Source: Obelidium mucronatum (lineage: Eukaryota > Chytridiomycota > Chytridiomycetes > Chytridiales > Chytriomycetaceae). From it: a stretch of DNA of 39,931 nt. Each line of letters begins with the position of its first letter. The stretch's first letter is position 1. The stretch lies in contig JAIVFH010000247.1 in NCBI GenBank assembly GCA_025765595.1, forward strand, positions 1 through 39,931, read 5' to 3'. The notes under the pieces were generated by a model. It made no database searches. It was not told the origin of the DNA and saw only the letters and a program-made list of their open reading frames with translations. The position numbers and the translations under genes were made by a program. Shown one piece after another: positions 11,375 to 21,539 of the stretch.

Positions 11375-12983
11375 ATGAGAATGACGCCATCAGTCACCAC
11401 AATAGCAGCAATAGCAACAGCCACAGCACCAAACCACCAAAGCCACGATACTCTCAAATCTGCTCAAATCGCTACACCCAATGGCAGGAAGAAACTTGAA
11501 ACATCAATACCAGTTCCTTCTAGCAGCATCAAACAACAACACCAACAACACCACCAACAACAACAACGCGATGACCGTGGATCCGTGGGTTCAGCAACAA
11601 GAGCAACGACAACGGAACGTCCAACTTCTATTCTTCGAAATGGAAAAGAAGGCTTTGTTGCCAAAAAGTTACGACACGTGAGTCACGATTACCCCCGCAC
11701 TGCGATCAAACTTTCTTTTTATTAATAAGCCGAAAAAAAAAACCAACTAGTCTACTACTACAACAACAACACAATCACAACCATGTAAACGACGAATCAG
11801 CTTCTCAGCTGCAGAACGAGTTTGCACGTTCGACTTTACAGAACCGACCGCTGCGATTCGCTCCGAAACACTTTTAAGTAAACCTGTTCAAGCGCCTCAG
11901 GATGAGAATTTACATGGATTCCCAATGTCCCATCAACAACAACAGCAACAGCAACAGCATCATCAGTTTACTTATTCCTTAACATCATCAACCCACAAGA
12001 CACCACCCCTTGAAACCAGACTCAAAAACATCAACAACGGGCCTATTCTCCTTGAATCCGTATACATGATTCCATCGACATTACAAAACCAATCGACGAC
12101 AACAGCATCTCTTTTATTCACATTCCTCGTCCGTAACTGGCACTATGATAAACAAGTATCCCTTCATTACACCACAACGTCTTGGAAACAGACACATGTG
12201 TCTGGATTCGCTAATTTCATTGGAACCACCACTACTACGAATACTACTACCACTTGCTCTTCTTCTTGTTTTAGCGATTCCTCGGAATCATCATCATCTT
12301 CGTCATTTTCAGCTTCAACGTCGTCAGCGTGGGATAGATTCAGTCTTGAACTCCAAGTCGACACAGCAACTGCTGCTGCTGCTGCTGCTAGTAGCAATCA
12401 AGACGCGGATCACTTTGTGAATATCGAATTCGCAGTGAAATGCGTTTTCGGAGACACCAGCGAAACACCACCACATAAAGAGTACTGGGACAACAACAAC
12501 GGATCAAATCATATCATCACTCTTCGTGGCACACCATCTCCGTCTTGTTGTTCTGCAGCCAGCGTCAATACTATACACAATACGCCTCCACATGCAAATT
12601 TCTTGAACCTGCACGACGACGCAAACGCGGTGAAACGCAGATCTACCATGTTGGCTGTGAAGCGGGGATTCAGTATGGCCAAAGAAGCACAAGAGATACA
12701 GAAGGAGTTTGAGGTGGAGAGACAATGGGTGCTTGAGAATCGAGGGAATGTTGATTCGATAGGGGTTTCAGCAGTGATGGGTGTGTTGTCGTCGCCTGTT
12801 GTAGCGATGCGGTCGGGGGGTGTTGGAAAGGGTGGTGGTGGTGTTGATTGGTGGAGTGATTTTGATGGTGATGGTGGTGGTGGGTCTTTGTTGTATGCGG
12901 AGCCAGGTATGTTGATGAAGATTCCGCTTAGTATTCCATTGTCTCGGTATGGTGGTGGTAGTGGAACGATGGGAAGGTTTTAG
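11375..12983 (+). CDS. CBM21-type PP1 regulatory subunit, copy 2
   Basis: Exons 11375-11677 and 11751-12983 join at phase 0 to 511 residues. Exon 1 ends after PTSILRNGK; exon 2 quickly reaches KRRISF (residues ~113-118), the PP1 docking motif, then RVCTFDFTEP, which parallels LLLFSNEDSP in copy 1. CBM21 spans ~225-350 with VRNWHYDKQV, TTTSWKQ, WDRFSLELQV, NIEFAVKCVFGD and YWDNNNGSNH, the standard landmarks of the glycogen-binding domain. A post-CBM21 motif (VKRRSTMLAVKRGFSMAKEA) matches RKRRASVVALKVAAVVADEA in copy 1. The likely role is to target PP1 to glycogen or glycogen synthase. Poly-Gln, Thr and Ala runs interrupt the domain, and the tail is Gly-rich. The start at 11375 is the first ATG close upstream; an ATG two codons later is equally possible. 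The in-frame extension further upstream is low-complexity. Confidence 0.82.
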
Positions 12984-13188
12984 AAATTCTTTTTCACTCC
13001 CTTTTTCAATCTCTTTTTTTTTCCGTTCTTTTAGTTGTATATAGAAACATTTCCTTTTTTTTTTCTCTCCACATAATAAAATAAAAATATCAAGGTTTAT
13101 TGTTCTATGGATTTTTTTTCTTTTTAATCACATCTCTACAGCAACAAAAAATGAAAAATTGGGCAATAAAAAAAAGAACATCATCACC

Positions 13189-13671
13189 ATGCACTCAAAG
13201 CTGCTTTTTGTGCTTGTTGCCACGCGGACGGCGACGGCGGACGGGATCGGCCTCGGCGGCGACTGTGTGATGGACATGCAGCCAGGCGGCGGCTGCCCGC
13301 TGGGGACGCAGTGCTGCGACCCGGCGTTCGAGTGCCGCCCGGGCGCCGGCGGCGCGCCGACCGCAAGCAGCGTGTGCGTGCGGCCCGCGGCGGCGGCGTC
13401 GCAGACGGCGGCCAATCCCACGCGCGATCCCACGCCGGCGTCGGCGGCGACGTCGCTGCTTTCTTCGGCGTCGGCCGACGCGGCGGCGGCGGCGGCGTCC
13501 AGCGACACTACGGCTGCTGCCGCCAGCACTGGCACAAGTCGCACCACGGCTTCGGCTTCGAAGCCTACAACCACTGCCAAAGGTACCACTACTACTGCTT
13601 CGTCTGCTGTGCGGACTCACGCGAGCTGGGTGGTGCTGGCCGCCAGTGTGCTGTACTGTCTGTTGGATTAA
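13189..13671 (+). CDS. Secreted Cys-rich GPI-anchored-type protein (GC-rich member)
   Basis: 160 residues from MHSKLLFVLVAT. There is an N-terminal signal-like stretch, then one Cys-rich module (GGDC, GGGCPLGTQCCDPAFEC, SVCV), a long Ala/Ser/Thr linker suited to O-glycosylation, and a hydrophobic C-terminus (WVVLAASVLYCLLD) of the GPI-signal type. It resembles the cluster at 19884-22717 but lacks the second Cys module. Its codons are strongly G+C-biased (GCG, GGC) unlike those relatives. The start was chosen at the ATG immediately before the signal peptide rather than at the in-frame ATG at 13159. Function is unknown; a cell-wall or surface role is inferred. Confidence 0.75.
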   Translation: MHSKLLFVLVATRTATADGIGLGGDCVMDMQPGGGCPLGTQCCDPAFECRPGAGGAPTASSVCVRPAAAASQTAANPTRDPTPASAATSLLSSASADAAAAAASSDTTAAAASTGTSRTTASASKPTTTAKGTTTTASSAVRTHASWVVLAASVLYCLLD

Positions 13672-14462
13672 TAGAGCACCCATACTATTCATTCTGTCTA
13701 TGTATGCATGATCATTGCAATTGGATTGATTAAAACAAAAAGTAATAATCCGAGTATTCTGCCGTTCGCCGAGGGCGGCGCTGGCCATCACAGACACGAA
13801 GCGGCGCCTGTTTTTCTTCGTGTCGCTGCATGCCCGGGCTGCTGCGCGGCGTCAGCTCGGAACTGGCTTGCAACGGCAGTGCCGGGCTTCGCCTAAAGCG
13901 GCGGGGCCGCTACAGGAAGCGACACTCCCTCCACCATTATTCTTTAACCATTGAGTTTAGTAAAAAGTATCCCACCATCAACAACATGGTCGGAGTTGGC
14001 TTTTTCTCTTGGCGCTCAGTTCATCAACCATTAGTTCACCGCAAATCACTGCTTTGCCAAAATACAGCTCCAATTGGTTTTCTGGTATCTTTATTTCGAT
14101 TGCCAAGCGACTGACTCCCAACCGGTGACTTTCTGATCTCCAACTTCTCCCAATGTTCCCGATTTCGGCGATTGCAAGTATGGAATACTGAGCTACCCAG
14201 GTCAGAGGTCTCGGGAAAGCCTCTGATCTTCGTTTTCAGTCGCTATCAACAAGAGGCTTTCTCTTTAAAAAGACAGGGCGGTCATAACTCAGCTCTCCTC
14301 CTTCCTCTGTTATGTATGATCTTCCTTTTTTTCAGATAACTTTTGTTTCGGCACTTTCTGTTGTTTTGACTGTTGACAAACGCGCCAGTCATTGGGTCCT
14401 TAATGCGTCTCATAATAAATACGCTGTTAATAACACAAACTCAGTGTGTTTCACTACTAATT
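13672..14462. other. Intergenic region with GC-rich block and inverted repeat
   Basis: Nearly 800 nt without a convincing gene. A GC-rich block at about 13755-13920 contains the inverted repeat GACACGAAG (13793-13801) / CTTCGTGTC (13816-13824) with a 14-nt loop. The remainder is ordinary AT-rich sequence. A 94-codon open frame at 13830 shows no domain and probably arises from the GC block. Confidence 0.45.
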
Positions 14463-14700
14463 GAAAGTGTGCCTCAGCTTAAAACTGAGGGGAAAATCTT
14501 TCTACCCCGCCCTAACTGAAAGAAATAACACTGTTTGATTGCAAGCTGTGTCTCAACTTAAAAATGAGGGGAAAATGGCCCTGTCCCCGCCCTCACTAAA
14601 AAAATTTCATTACTAATATTACCGGCGACACGAGACTGTGGCTAACCTGAAAAATGAGGATAAAATGCCCGTGTCGCCGCCCTTACTGACAGAAAAAAAA
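14463..14700. promoter_or_regulatory. Three degenerate tandem repeats upstream of a surface-protein gene
   Basis: Three copies begin with TGTG at 14468, 14547 and 14637 (spacing 79 and 90). Shared blocks are TGTGxCT, CTTAAAA or CTGAAAA, TGAGG, AAAAT, then CC-CGCCCT and ACT, each copy ending in an A-rich run. In the first copy CCTCAG / CTGAGG can form a short hairpin. The third copy ends six bases before the start codon at 14706, so the array forms the immediate promoter and leader of that gene. A repeated transcription-factor site or an RNA-level leader element are both possible. Confidence 0.6.
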
Positions 14701-14705
14701 CAAGA

Positions 14706-17700
14706 ATGAGAGCTCCATTACTGCTTCTCGCACTGGCAACAGCATACACACAAGCACAATCGACTCAGGCAGCAACTGCTGGTACCCTGCAAGTTGAAGG
14801 AACCGCAAACTGTTTGATGTTCAGTGGCTCGTTGATCACTCTGGCGAACTGCGACTCGGGAAACTTGAACCAGCTGGTCTCGTTGTCTTCTCCTATCGCC
14901 GGAAAAGTCAGAATCCAACAAGGCACCAAGTGTGCCAATGTTGCCAATGGGTCCAAGGATGCAGGAGCCAAAGTTGTAGTGAGTAAACCCCCTACTCTGT
15001 TTTGCTTTTCCTCCTAATCCTTCTTAACTCCATCTTAATTCCGTCGCTTTCTCTATTCTACACAAAAGACATGGGGCTGCAACACTGGAACTGAAGACAG
15101 TAACGATTTGTTTGCCGTGTCTCCCTCAACGGGCAACGACAAGCTCAAGTTCATATACACCGCCAAACCGACTTTGTGTCTTCATTCTACCGGGACCGGC
15201 ATAGAAACACAGTTTAGGGATTTTCTTCATTCACTTTTCAATTTCATGCTCTAACTCCCAAGGAAAATCGTTTTTAAGAACATGCCCCCAACCAGAAAGC
15301 GTTGTACGAAGAGCATCAGACGTGGGCTACCTATTCAACTTCAAACCTCTCGTGCTTCCGACAATTTCCAAAGGCTTTATTCAAATTCAAGAAACAAACA
15401 ATTGCTGTTACGTCGCACCAGGTGGAGAGATGAAAGTGGCCACGTGCGACGCCACAAAAGTGGCACAAAAGTTCAACTTTTTGTGGCAACCAAATGGGCT
15501 GTTGCGTATTCAGCAGCAAGAAAAGGTGGCCAATAAGTTCAAGTGTGCAAATGTTGACACTGGAAAGGATGAGTTAAACTTGAAATTGATAGTTGAGCAA
15601 TTTTTTTTTTTTTTTTTCAAAGTTATGTTTCTTAATACAGGTGTATGATTTTTCTTAGACGTACGACTGCGGTACAAGCTCCGACCCATCCAATGATTTG
15701 TTTGCCGTGACCGGGACGAGCGCAACTCCGTTGAAGTACGGAGTCAACACTAGTAAATGCATGGGATTGAATCCAGCCGGTGACGGGCTTACAACTCAGT
15801 TCGTATCCAATTAGAAAAAAGATAGTATTAGTCGCTGACTCTGATTTTAAAACACAGAGCATGCCCCAGCTCCGATTCGTTCGGACTTCAATTCAACCTG
15901 GTTGAGACTCCCGTGATAGCTTCGAACTGTCCTGACGGGTCAACTCTCACAGCAGGAGCGGCAAACCCAAAAGCCGCCCTTGTTGGCTCCGTCTTTGGAA
16001 ACGAGCTCTACGATCCCACGAACGAAGTCAATAACGGGTTCAAAGTAGTGCCCTTCACTTTCATCGTAAAAAACAAGAATGGAAACGCTCAACAAAGATG
16101 TCAAGTTACGTGGACTCCAAAGCCGTCGGCAAACTTTGCAAACGGTTGGATTTACCCAAACGCCGGCTTTTCTGATGCAAATGGTCTTGTTTCGGCTTAT
16201 TGGATGGCCGGGTCGGGTGCAAGTCAATCTTTGGACGTGTCCATGACACTGAACGATGGCAGTACCGTTACTCAAACTCTTACGGCCTCTGTTGAACCTC
16301 ACAGAACCCGTGCAAACTCCATCCATGTTACTTTCGACGCTCCTCAATGGGACATGTTTTCTATGGACGTTACTCCTCATTCATGGGCGCCAACGACGTA
16401 TTACGAAGCAATCGGTCTCCTCGGTGCCGCAGCAGGATACTGTGGAATCCAAAACAAATTGCTTCTCTTTTCACTATGGGATTACAAAGGACAATCTCCG
16501 GTTGTCATCGTGAAGGGCCCAAACGTTGCATGTAACACTTTTGGTGGCGAAGGCACTGGAATGCAATGCAAGCTTCCCTTCGAATCGAAATTAGACGTTA
16601 CGTATCGTTTTACAATGTTGATTACAGCCGCACCCAATGGACAACAGGATTACTCGGTCCAAGTATTTGACACAAGCACAAAAAAGACTTACTTTTTGGC
16701 CACAATGAGAATCCCCGTTTTCGTGTCTCAGACCGCAGTTTACGCTTTCGTTGAGGATTGGTCCACCTTGTATAATTCATGTTTGGAAACGGAGCAGCGT
16801 CATGCAACGTTTAGCAATGTGCAATATTACCTTGCTAGTACTGGTAAATGGACGGCGGTTGATCAGGCGGGCGTTTATGGGGATGCTGTTTTTACTCCGA
16901 ACCATAATGAGATTTGTACAAACTACCAGTTTCAGTTTGCGAATGGTGCTTATTATGCTAGTACGGGTGGTATGGCGGTGGGGGTTCCCTTGAATACACC
17001 AGCCAAGGGTAACGCGTGGAGATGTTTACCGGGAAGTGTTTGTGAAGGCGCCGCTGATTATCTTGGAAAACTCGCTTTGCCTGCTTTTGTGGCTCCAGAG
17101 TTTGTAGTTCCAACTACAACAACAACTACTACAACAACGACAACGACCACTACAACTACAACTACAACTACAACTACAACTACTACTCCAACTACAACTA
17201 CATCAAAAACTACTTCAAGTACGTCGATGACTTCAACAAAAACATCATCCACAACTGGGACAACTTCGACAACATTGGCTACAACCACAGCTTCAACCAC
17301 GATTATCACGACTACAAGTAGCATCTCAAAAACCAGCAGCACTACAGCATCAACAACCTCGACTCCTAAGGCAACTCCACTCACTTGCGCAAGTGTTGAA
17401 CCTCCTCCAATTCTTGCTGCAGCGGAAAACGCTGCCAGGGCAACGTCTTTTCTTGACGGAAACCCTTCTTGCGCTCAAAGTGCGGGATGCGGGGGTGGAA
17501 CTGTGAGCTCCGTTTGCGCCAGCCTCGCAAGCTACAAGACGTGTTCAGTTTCTGCCTGTTCTAAAGAAGAAATGGGGGCGATTCAGGCCAACATTGTGGT
17601 AATTTCTTTTTCCTCAACGTATTTTTACTTGCCGTGTAAAGTACAAGCTTGGTCTTTTTCTAACCCTCCATTTAGTTTTGCAGTTTGAGTGCTCTTTGCC

Positions 17701-18993
17701 CATTCTTGTCTACATCAGCCCCCGCAGCACAAGCCAAATCCGCCGAAAAGGGAGTTCCAGGAAACGCAAAAACAGCAGCAGCCGTCGCGAAACCATCCCA
17801 GGAAATTAAAAACGCGTTCAACAACATTCGACCAAAGGGAACAGCCGCCATTGACTTTTCGAAAGCCACAATTGTGCAGGCCAATGTCGCAGCCCCGGCG
17901 CCTGGGAAAAGCGTTCCAGTAAACGCTGGAACTGTTCCTAAGCCGGTTGCAGGTGCTTCTCAAAACCAAGTGAATGTTTTGGTTCAAGCTGGATCGTTAC
18001 AGGTTTTTTGTTTATATATAACTCATGACGTTATATGTCAAGCTGAACAAAAAAAAACATCTTCACGTATAGTTTACAAATGTGGCAGGAAACGGATTTG
18101 GCAAGTACGCTGGAAAAATCAGTGCTACTTTGGTCAATCCTGGAACTGTCGCAATCAGCGAGTTGGTTCCGTCAGCGCTGACCGATTTGTGGTATTCCTT
18201 GACAATGAATGGAGATGGAACTGTTCTCACTATAGAACTGAATGCTGGCAAGAGCGCGATTGGTGCGATTATTTGTTCTGTTGCAAAGAAGGGAAGGAAA
18301 AGAGATGATGCTGTCGCGCCAGCGGAAGAAGAACTGACATTGACGCAAGTTATTGCTCCTGTGGATGATGTTGCAACAACGGCTGACTCTAGTCTGCAGA
18401 CCACCGCTACCGCCGCTGATGTCCAAACAACGGCCGGTTCTAGTCTGCAAACAACCGTTACCACCACTGATGTCCAAACAACGGCCACTCCAAACGCACC
18501 ACCGGCTCCACAATTTGTTATCAATTGCGCTGCTGGATCAAAGTGCTTTGTGTGCATGATTTCAAACTCCAATACTATCCGTCAAGAATGCAATCAAGGA
18601 GAAAGAAGCACGCCGCTTGTGGGTAGTGCTGTATTTACTGCGATTCAGCCGGCAGTGTATGCCTGTGTGGTGGAAAGTGGGTCTGAACGGGTTGCTCAAA
18701 TTTGCACGCAAGGTTCCAGGAATGCAATTCAAGCTCAAATTCAAGTTCCTCAAGAGATTATTGTTTCAGCTTCAGAAGTACCTCGGGTTTCTGGTTCTGG
18801 AATGAGCTCCACAGTTGTTGGCAGTAAATCATCATCACCTGTTGGATTGCCCATCTCCGTGTTTGTGCCGGAGGGTAAACCCGCAACTGTTAAAGCAGTA
18901 AACAATTTGTTTATAATTGGCAGCTCTTCACAAAGACACGGAGTTGCAGGAACTCTGTTGGTGGCAGCAGGGCTGATGCTTTTGATGAGTTAA
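14706..18993 (+). CDS. GPI-type surface protein: duplicated beta-trefoil-like units plus DUF3472-like domain
   Basis: Seven exons (14706-14978, 15069-15211, 15279-15591, 15659-15798, 15858-17598, 17676-18002, 18073-18993) join cleanly to 1285 residues. A signal peptide (MRAPLLLLALATAYTQAQ) is followed by two homologous units, each built from two exons; exons 2 and 4 both read T-[WY]-x-C-G/N-T, NDLFAV, LK, C, TQ. Their short repeats resemble ricin-B-type beta-trefoil lectin folds. Next comes a region with AAAGYCGIQN, LLFSLWD, NTFGGEGTGMQC, VTYRFTMLI and VYAFVEDW, which matches my memory of DUF3472. A pure Thr stalk, a Cys domain (PLTCASVEPP to SACSKEE), a charged KRGRKRDD-like basic site, a duplicated SLQTT/DVQTT segment, another Cys-containing part and a hydrophobic C-terminus follow. 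A cell-surface carbohydrate-binding protein is inferred. Confidence 0.8.
17110..17205 (+). repeat. ACN triplet tract encoding poly-Thr stalk
   Basis: About 30 consecutive Thr codons, mostly ACT, ACA and ACG, lie between the DUF3472-like region and the Cys domain of the surface protein. Such stalks are typically O-mannosylated in fungi. The reverse strand shows a poly-Val frame that is an artefact. Confidence 0.85.
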
Positions 18994-19883
18994 TGACAAA
19001 TATACTTACTGTTAGTGTTATTAAAAGACCCTAATTATAAATGTCGTTAGAACAAACAGCAAAATAGAAACAAATGTATCCGAATATAAAATTTTGCCTT
19101 TATTGAAGGCATCACTGTTTTGGTCGCTTCAAGGGAGGCGTGTGGATCAATAGAGCTGGACATGCGGACCTGGCTATTGCAGTTGATTAAATAATAATCG
19201 AGACCTTATGGTCATTTTTGTGTTATTGATTTTCTGGAAGTTCTTGATTTTAGAATCGAATCGGAAGCCGACAAAAGGAGATTTGGCAGAAGTTGGACAG
19301 GAGCTTGGCTTGAACGCAAGGACTGGATAACTGAGTTCTGATCGTGAAAAAGACCAGGGAATGCGGAGCCATCGCTGAAGATTCCATATTTTCAGATGGT
19401 TTTATGATGATTCCAGTGGGGGAAAGCGGCTGGTAAATACTTCGGAAAATTTTCCACCTTTCGTAAGTAATAAAGAACATCCTTTTCCATAATTGATTTT
19501 GTGTAGTGTACATAAGTATGGTATTCAAAACTGGTTTGGGTCTTTCTTTAAGACACAAGCAGTAACTTGACATATGATTTAACTCTCCGGCTTCGAGCAG
19601 CCAAGAACCCTCTTTCGACTCGGCCGATGGAACGTTCCCAATGCAACTGGTGCGCTCTTTATGCCGCAGTCCATCAGTTTTCATTCTAGACCAACCTGGA
19701 ACAACATGTCATTGATCCAAAACAATTCGAAATTACAAAAGGTGATAGGGCTCAGACACCGATATTCATAACTGTCATTTTTTTCTTTCTGTTTAATCAA
19801 ACGCAAAAGTTCGACAACAGCGGCAAGAAAAAAAATATAAAATTGGAAGGGTTGCCCGCCCATTTGCAACGTTCCCAAAAGAA
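18994..19883. other. Intergenic region, no gene recognised
   Basis: 890 nt between two surface-protein genes. Minus-strand open frames of 144 and 97 codons exist (19250-19684 and 19681-19974), but they lack recognisable domains, and the second overlaps the start of the next gene. I see no convincing coding signal. A poly(A)-type AATAAT and A-rich tracts occur. It presumably holds a terminator and the next promoter. Confidence 0.45.
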
Positions 19884-20396
19884 ATGGTACGAAGCATCGC
19901 CCTTCTCCTTGCCGCAGCCTCTGCAACTCTCGCCCAGACCAACATCCCCGTCGACGGCAAGTGTGATCAAGCACTTCCCAACCTCACCGGCCCATGTCCC
20001 GCCAACGTGCGCTGCTGCGATATCAATCTTGAATGCAACTCGTCCAATGTTTGCGTCAGAAAGACTGCAGGCCTCAACGAGGCATGCAGCAGCATGCTGC
20101 CTAACCCAGCAGTTTGCAAGGAAGGCCTTGTGTGCACAAACAAGAAGGACGCGCCAAAGCCGCTGCCGGCTGACTATCCACTGTTCTGTCAGCTTCCAGA
20201 AACAAGTGCTACTACAGCAACGGCAACCGCAACTGGTGACGCAACGAGCGCCACCGCGACTGCCTCCGCGAACTCAACAACGACTACTGCCGCTGCTACT
20301 GCGTCTACGACCACCGCTCAAGTCACCTTGAAGGCCGCGGCTTTCACTTCCACCGTGTCGGTAGCCGTTGCTCTCTTTGTTGCTTCCATGTTGTGA
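19884..20396 (+). CDS. Secreted two-module Cys-rich GPI-type protein
   Basis: 170 residues. Signal peptide MVRSIALLLAAASATLAQ, first Cys module (KCDQ, GPCPANVRCCDINLECN, NVCVRK), second module (NEACSS, NPAVCKEGLVCT, LFCQ), Thr/Ala-rich linker and hydrophobic C-terminus (VSVAVALFVASML) typical of a GPI signal. It is the first of four intact neighbouring relatives. Function is unknown; surface location is inferred from the two terminal signals. Confidence 0.82.
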   Translation: MVRSIALLLAAASATLAQTNIPVDGKCDQALPNLTGPCPANVRCCDINLECNSSNVCVRKTAGLNEACSSMLPNPAVCKEGLVCTNKKDAPKPLPADYPLFCQLPETSATTATATATGDATSATATASANSTTTTAAATASTTTAQVTLKAAAFTSTVSVAVALFVASML

Positions 20397-20471
20397 GATT
20401 GCAATCAATTTTGTAAAATTGTGCTCTATGTGGATGATAATAAATCGAAGAAATTGTCAGAACTAAAAAAA

Positions 20472-20963
20472 ATGAAGCTATTCCCACTTTTCTTGTTTGC
20501 CTCCACAACAATCTCGGCCTCTCTCTCCACTGGCACTGGCAGCGGCACTACCACCCCAACAAACCCTGTCGGCGAATCATGCGGCGGGGGCACCCAAAAC
20601 GCGCCTGAATGCGAACCAAACTTGATCTGCGTCTATCTACCACAGGCCCGTCCCGGCACAAAAGGAACTTGTTCCTTCAGGATCAGTAAACTGGATGGTC
20701 CTTGTGAAGAACCGATTCTGAATAGCGCGGTTTGTGAGGAGGGCTTGGTTTGTATCAAGGAGATGGGTGTTGGTGGAGTTATTGGAGGGATGGGGTCTTG
20801 TCGTCGCCAACCAGTGGATCCAGCTATTAGTACTACTAGTGTTACTACTGGATCTTCATTGAATCACCAGGCACAGGCTTTGAGCTCGACGAGTGGCGGT
20901 ATTCCATCAACTAAAAGTGTCGGTGTGCTTGTGCCACTGTTTGCTGCAGTTTTACTCCTGTAA
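20472..20963 (+). CDS. Secreted two-module Cys-rich GPI-type protein
   Basis: 163 residues starting at MKLFPLFLFASTTISA; an in-frame ATG at 20421 would put 17 polar residues before the signal peptide. Modules: ESCGGGT, PECEPNLICVYL, GTCSFRISKLDGPCEEP, NSAVCEEGLVCIKE and SCRR, matching its neighbours. The linker is short and Ser/Thr-rich, and the C-terminus (GVLVPLFAAVLLL) fits a GPI signal. It lies about 75 bp after the preceding stop, consistent with recent tandem duplication. Confidence 0.8.
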   Translation: MKLFPLFLFASTTISASLSTGTGSGTTTPTNPVGESCGGGTQNAPECEPNLICVYLPQARPGTKGTCSFRISKLDGPCEEPILNSAVCEEGLVCIKEMGVGGVIGGMGSCRRQPVDPAISTTSVTTGSSLNHQAQALSSTSGGIPSTKSVGVLVPLFAAVLLL

Positions 20964-21054
20964 ATCCAAAAAAGAAAAGGAGATGAAGGGCAATTTTCAT
21001 GAAATAAAATGTTCAATCAATCATTACTTGTCATTGTGAATTTGTGACCCTTTT

Positions 21055-21345
21055 CTTCAGCTTCCTCTTTCCACTTGGGGCCCACGCAAGACTGATGGCA
21101 GAGTACTTCGACGGGAACCTTGTTGAAGGGAAATGTGGAACAGAAACAGACCACTTCGAGAAACATTTAGATTGTGCGGTCGTCAACAACAGATGCCAAC
21201 TCAAAAGTCAGTGGAATCGGTGAACCATGCCAGCAGCCTTGGGTATACAGCTCAGCAGTATGCGCGGCAGGTCTTGCTTGTATGAGAGGAAGGTATACGG
21301 CTGGTGTTGTGTTTGTCGGTTCAACGTGTCAGAGTGTGCCAACAG
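21055..21345 (+). pseudogene. Frameshifted relic of the Cys-rich surface family
   Basis: One frame reads a hydrophobic stretch (FFSFLFPLGAHA), then EGKCGTE, HLDCAVVNNRCQLK and stops soon after. The matching second module (GIGEPCQQPWVYSSAVCAAG, then ACMRGRYTAGVVFVGSTC) continues in the next frame. Compared with the copies at 21540 and 22175, which read CQLKVS-x-VGGPC without a break, the break falls in the AAAA run of CAACTCAAAAGTC, consistent with one inserted base. No ATG is seen at the expected start and no GPI tail follows. It is therefore a decaying copy. A short intron is unlikely because the coding text on both sides abuts. Confidence 0.75.
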
Positions 21346-21539
21346 AAAATGGATCACACTGTCACACACTCACCATCATTCACTTAAAAAAAATCCTTCC
21401 TTTTTAAGTTTACTCTATGCCATGTGTAGCATGATTCTGTATGAATTTAAAACAAGAATCATGCCTCTAAAACGAGAAAAGTGGCGCTGTTTTTGATCAC
21501 CACTTTGAAAATCTTGTTCTAAAAAAAACACCAACGGAG

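Noticed and set aside
13128..13797. Long minus-strand frames opposite the 13189 gene
   Set aside because: GC-rich shadows; the plus strand has signal peptide, Cys module and anchor.
13830..14114. 94-codon plus-strand frame
   Set aside because: Begins in a GC-rich inverted-repeat block and lacks recognisable motifs or splice partners.
17058..17384. Minus-strand frame with long poly-Val run
   Set aside because: Antisense image of the Thr-codon stalk of the surface protein; pure repeat with no start context.
19250..19974. Two minus-strand frames of 144 and 97 codons
   Set aside because: No domain, no plausible start context, and the second overlaps the signal-peptide region of the plus-strand gene.
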